Origin: Lentisphaerota bacterium
GTDB lineage: Bacteria > Verrucomicrobiota > Lentisphaeria > Victivallales > Victivallaceae
Length of the DNA stretch: 64,000 nt
NCBI GenBank assembly: GCA_015061685.1
Contig: SUWD01000014.1
Span: forward strand, 1-64,000
Reading direction: 5' to 3'
Shown here piece after piece: positions 60,951 through 64,000 of this stretch (the first letter of the stretch is position 1; every line of letters begins with the position of its first letter). The translations under genes and the position numbers were made by a program. The notes beneath the pieces are model-generated. The model was not told where the DNA came from, searched no databases, and saw only the letters and a program-made list of their open reading frames with translations.

Positions 60951-63638
60951 ATGTTACAAGCAGGACAATATTTTTTGAATGCCGATCTGAAGGCAGATGA
61001 GTTGCGTGAACAAGCCGGAAAATTATACGAAGCTGGATATGAGATGATTTTTCTTCATGCCCGTGCAGGATTGGCGACGCCGTATCTGTCAAAAAAATGG
61101 TTCGAAGCATTACAAGTGATCATAGATGAACTTGCCGCACACAACGTGAAATTCGGTATCTGGGATGAGGATAATTTCCCATCTGGTACCGCAGGAGGCA
61201 GAGTTGTTGCAAATCATCCTGAAATGCGGGCTTCGTACCTTGATTTTGTTTCAGAAAATATCAGTGCGAATGAACATAAAATCGTTTTTTGTCAGGAAAA
61301 TGCTGCTTTTCTGCGTGGTTTTTTTCTATCCGATAAAGGAGAAATAACTGATATTTCTGAATATTGCGGTACTTTACGTCGGCAATGGACACCGCGGCGT
61401 TTGGAAAAAACCTGCTATTCTCTGTGCGGTAATATCCCATTGCCGCACCGTCGTCGGAATATGGATATTACCCGCTTCGCAATTGAATATACTGCCCCTG
61501 AAAATGGTAGAATAATCCTTTTCCAAATCATTCGGAACTATAATTTACATTCTGCAGACCTCCTGAATCCTCTGGCTGTAAAATACTTTATAGACTGTAC
61601 CTTTGGAAATTACAGCAAGTATTTAACGGAAGCACAATTACAGCAATGTGCCGCATCTTTTATGGATGAACCCAGCTTGCTGGGGATATACTCATGGACA
61701 GAGAATTTTGCAGAAACATTTCTGCAAAATTGCGGTTATGATATTTTGGAAAAACTGCCTGATTTGATAACAGATATTAATCCCGACAGTGCAAAAGTGC
61801 GTTTCGATTATCGGGAAACTATCCGCAAATTACTTGCGAAAAACTACTTGAAAAAAATAAAGGATCATGTAAATTCTCAAAATATGTTGAGTATCGGACA
61901 TCTGGTGCGTTCTGAATGGTTGTCCAAAGCAAATATTTCGTGGCCGAATGAATTCCGAATGTTCAAGGAATTTGATATTCCCTGCTGTGATCCTTTAGGT
62001 GGAGGAGTCGGACTCCCTGGAGAAATTGCTCATCATATCGGAATAAAAGCAGTTTCTTCTGCTGCACATTTCTTTGGGAAAATTGCTGCGGGGGCAGATG
62101 CTTTCGCTGTCGGCGGCGGTGTTATCTCTCTTAAAGATTTACGATATATGCTTGAATATCATCTCGTTTTGGGAATCACATGGTTCAATATCCACGGTCT
62201 CTATTATACGCTGGAATCAGAGAGACGCGATGAAGCACCTCCATCACTGTTCTATCAGCACTCTCAATGGCCGCATATGAAAACATTCATTGATTATCTG
62301 AAAAAGCGCTGCATGGAGTTGACAGGCCGTCATATTTGTTCTTTCGCAATGCTATACCCTTCATGTTCATTGCAAAGTGCAATGCCTGATGAAGAAAATT
62401 CAGATTCACAGATGCACAGTATTGCAGAATTATTACTCGCCAATCAACAGGATTTTGAATTGATAGACGAAATAACCCTGTGTGAGCAGGATATTGAAAG
62501 TTTTTATCAGCAATATCCATATTTCGTCGTGCCGTATGCCAAGTATCTGTCTGCTGATACTGCTGCTTTTCTGGAGGCATATTCATCTGCAGGCGGCATG
62601 CTTATTGTGTGCGGTAAAATACCATGTATTATTGAAACTGGTAAAATTTGGCAAACTGGGAAAAATGCATTTGTGAAAGATGTTTATGCCCTGTTGCCCG
62701 AATCTCCTGTTTCAGGAGAAAATAAAAAAGATATTTTGCTGCGGCAAATCATTAGAGAAGAGTGTTTGAAAACATATTTGTTTAATCGCAGTCAAAAAGA
62801 TTTTTACGGTAAGTTTGATGGAAAGGAAATCGTTATCCCCGCTGGAGTCGGCGGTTTTACTGATGAGTTCATCGTCAAAAAAAATCTGTCATCCAAAATC
62901 GAAGTGAAATCCTGGCAGTTAAATTGTTCTGCTAATCATGTTCCGCTGCACTTATGGTTCTATTGTGGCGGTCATATCGATCTTTTGCAAGTCAATGCTC
63001 ATGATCCTGAATTATTTCATCCTGACAAGATATTTTATTCGGAGTTTTTTGCGGAAAAATCTCTGCATTTGGAATTGATTACAGAAAATGCTGCATTACA
63101 GAATTGCGAGTTTTATCTCAATGGTAAGAAACTTGATAAATTCGAATGGACTGAATTTCGGGATTGCCGTGAAAAATCTTGTGTTTTAGAGGGATTATTG
63201 CTTGATGGTAAAAATCAAATTGGGATCAGAGGCAGAATTTTAGAAAATCCGCCTTATTTACGGGGAAATTTTTATTTGAGTTATCCTTGGGGATCATCAT
63301 CATTGCCATGGCTTAAGCAATGGAAAATGCCAATCTTTTTTACTGATCGCATAGATTTGTCAAGTTGCGGCCTTTGTACATATTCAGGTAGAGTTGTTTG
63401 TTCTGCAGAAATTACCATTGATATTCCTGGAGAGTATGTGCTTGATGCTGAAGAAATTTTTGATTCAGGTAAATTGCTGATCGATGGGATTGATTGCGGA
63501 ACAAAGATTTCCAGACCTTTTTGCTGGAAAGTGCATCTTGATGAAGGAGTTCATCAGTTGGTACTGGAAATATGCAATGCTCCAGGGAATCGCGATATAA
63601 AATCTAATCTGCCGACAGGAATAATTTTTAACAAGTAA
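60951..63638 (+). CDS. GH106-like alpha-L-rhamnosidase-type protein (cytoplasmic)
   Basis: 895 residues. N-terminal barrel matches the GH106 pattern: GYEMIFLHARAGLATPYLS, KWFEALQVIIDELAAHNVKF, then GIWDEDNFPSGTAGGRVV. Later SFMDEPSLLGIYSWTENF offers catalytic acids, and HLVRSEWLSKANISWPNEF follows. An alpha/beta amidotransferase-like region is near 500 (YFVVPYAKYLSADTAAFL), and a C-terminal galactose-binding-like sandwich ends the protein. No signal peptide. The ATG has only a weak ribosome site; the start is supported by family motifs starting close after it. Rhamnosides are the known substrates of GH106; the true one is not known here. Confidence 0.83.
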   Translation: MLQAGQYFLNADLKADELREQAGKLYEAGYEMIFLHARAGLATPYLSKKWFEALQVIIDELAAHNVKFGIWDEDNFPSGTAGGRVVANHPEMRASYLDFVSENISANEHKIVFCQENAAFLRGFFLSDKGEITDISEYCGTLRRQWTPRRLEKTCYSLCGNIPLPHRRRNMDITRFAIEYTAPENGRIILFQIIRNYNLHSADLLNPLAVKYFIDCTFGNYSKYLTEAQLQQCAASFMDEPSLLGIYSWTENFAETFLQNCGYDILEKLPDLITDINPDSAKVRFDYRETIRKLLAKNYLKKIKDHVNSQNMLSIGHLVRSEWLSKANISWPNEFRMFKEFDIPCCDPLGGGVGLPGEIAHHIGIKAVSSAAHFFGKIAAGADAFAVGGGVISLKDLRYMLEYHLVLGITWFNIHGLYYTLESERRDEAPPSLFYQHSQWPHMKTFIDYLKKRCMELTGRHICSFAMLYPSCSLQSAMPDEENSDSQMHSIAELLLANQQDFELIDEITLCEQDIESFYQQYPYFVVPYAKYLSADTAAFLEAYSSAGGMLIVCGKIPCIIETGKIWQTGKNAFVKDVYALLPESPVSGENKKDILLRQIIREECLKTYLFNRSQKDFYGKFDGKEIVIPAGVGGFTDEFIVKKNLSSKIEVKSWQLNCSANHVPLHLWFYCGGHIDLLQVNAHDPELFHPDKIFYSEFFAEKSLHLELITENAALQNCEFYLNGKKLDKFEWTEFRDCREKSCVLEGLLLDGKNQIGIRGRILENPPYLRGNFYLSYPWGSSSLPWLKQWKMPIFFTDRIDLSSCGLCTYSGRVVCSAEITIDIPGEYVLDAEEIFDSGKLLIDGIDCGTKISRPFCWKVHLDEGVHQLVLEICNAPGNRDIKSNLPTGIIFNK

Positions 63639-63715
63639 TGCTTTTGTCGAGCAATAGCGACAACTTCCGCGCAATAAAAGTAATTTAGTTGCTTTTTACA
63701 ATAAAAGGTTGAAAA

Positions 63716-63811
63716 ATGGATAAAGGAAATTACAAAAAATGGTTTGAACAGTGCCGTTTTGGTTTGTTCATTCACTGGGGACTTTATGCTATGCGTTCTG
63801 CTCCTGACTGA
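63716..63811 (+). pseudogene. GH29 fucosidase gene truncated after 31 codons
   Basis: AAAGG then ATG at 63716 opens KKWFEQCRFGLFIHWGLYAM, the conserved N-terminus of GH29 fucosidases (compare ARFGIFIHFGLYSM in the intact copy at 39499). The frame stops at 63809-63811 (TGA) right after, and nothing downstream continues the family. The match to GH29 ends around 63793, so a junction with unrelated DNA lies at about 63793-63811. Either a real insertion or deletion, or a sequence-assembly join near a contig end. Confidence 0.6.
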
Positions 63812-64000
63812 TAACGACCGCCATTTTGGTTTCCTGCATCCATTGGATTTTGCGGAAAAGTTCCGAAGAAAGCTGCTGGGAAGTTTCATGCTTCAATTCA
63901 GCTTGCAGCTCGGAAATCTTCTGCTGCCAGTATTTCTGAACGTGCATAAATCTTATTTTTATGGAATTACTGTTGATTTTTTACGATACAAAAGTAAAAG
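63812..64000 (-). other. Unrelated sequence after the GH29 break
   Basis: On the minus strand 63947-63789 reads as a 52-codon ORF (MHVQKYWQQKISELQAEL...FRKIQWMQ), rich in Gln/Glu/Lys and likely helical, that stops inside the GH29 fragment. It resembles part of a coiled-coil or mobile-element protein, but I cannot assign it and the ribosome site is weak. It is evidence that foreign DNA joins the fucosidase start here. Confidence 0.35.

Overview
The window looks like a chromosomal stretch from a carbohydrate-degrading bacterium of the PVC group, most likely Lentisphaerota (Victivallis-like). This placement is inferred from gene content: five short pseudopilin-type proteins with a near-identical N-terminal helix and mostly an H-X9-DG C-terminal motif, six AraC regulators, many secreted or cytoplasmic glycoside hydrolases, Gfo/Idh/MocA oxidoreductases and sugar isomerase/epimerases. 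There is no SusC/SusD pair, no rRNA and no recognisable tRNA. Most genes have a clear GGAG-type ribosome site, and several have TTGnnn-N16/17-TATATT or TATAAT promoters.

Layout. (1) 0.1-5.1 kb, minus: a DegT-type aminotransferase, a small secreted protein and a large secreted DUF4838/CBM9-like protein, behind a near-consensus promoter. (2) 5.2-11.7 kb: two convergent AraC genes whose stop codons abut; the second is the last gene of a six-gene minus operon (XylA-type isomerase, Gfo/Idh oxidoreductase, epimerase, two amidohydrolase-fold proteins, AraC) that looks like a catabolic route for an unidentified sugar or sugar acid. (3) 12.2-14.3 kb: an epimerase behind a promoter with an operator-like palindrome, convergent with a neutral-ceramidase-like protein. 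(4) 14.5-21.8 kb, plus: two large paralogous secreted putative glycosidases flanking a pseudopilin and a small secreted protein. (5) 21.8-22.2 kb: a non-coding array of perfect hairpins plus 9-base repeats. (6) 22.2-34.8 kb: pseudopilin, AraC, a third relative of the putative glycosidases, another AraC, then a five-gene minus operon (two tandem polygalacturonase-like beta-helix proteins, pseudopilin, secreted TIM-barrel protein, rhamnosidase-like protein). (7) 35.0-35.9 kb: decayed DNA. (8) 36.0-50.6 kb: AraC, then a long plus-strand cluster with pseudopilin, sialidase-fold protein, GH29 fucosidase, HpcH/HpaI aldolase, GH36-like galactosidase, Gfo/Idh, sodium:solute symporter, GH78 rhamnosidase, metallophosphoesterase and SGNH hydrolase. 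(9) 50.7-50.8 kb: a two-repeat type I-E CRISPR remnant without cas genes. (10) 51.4-64.0 kb, visibly AT-richer: MFS transporter, GH20-like protein, AraC, GH42-like secreted protein, pseudopilin, GH106-like protein, and a GH29 gene cut off after 31 codons.

The organising theme is that four of the carbohydrate clusters carry their own pseudopilin, and most have a dedicated AraC regulator and an enzyme set with both exported and cytoplasmic members. The strongest unexplained signal is in three of the five pseudopilin genes: the codons for the prepilin leader contain two overlapping inverted repeats that share one arm (a-a'-a layout), and the pairing is kept by compensatory base changes between paralogues. 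This suggests selection on a nucleic-acid structure inside the coding region.
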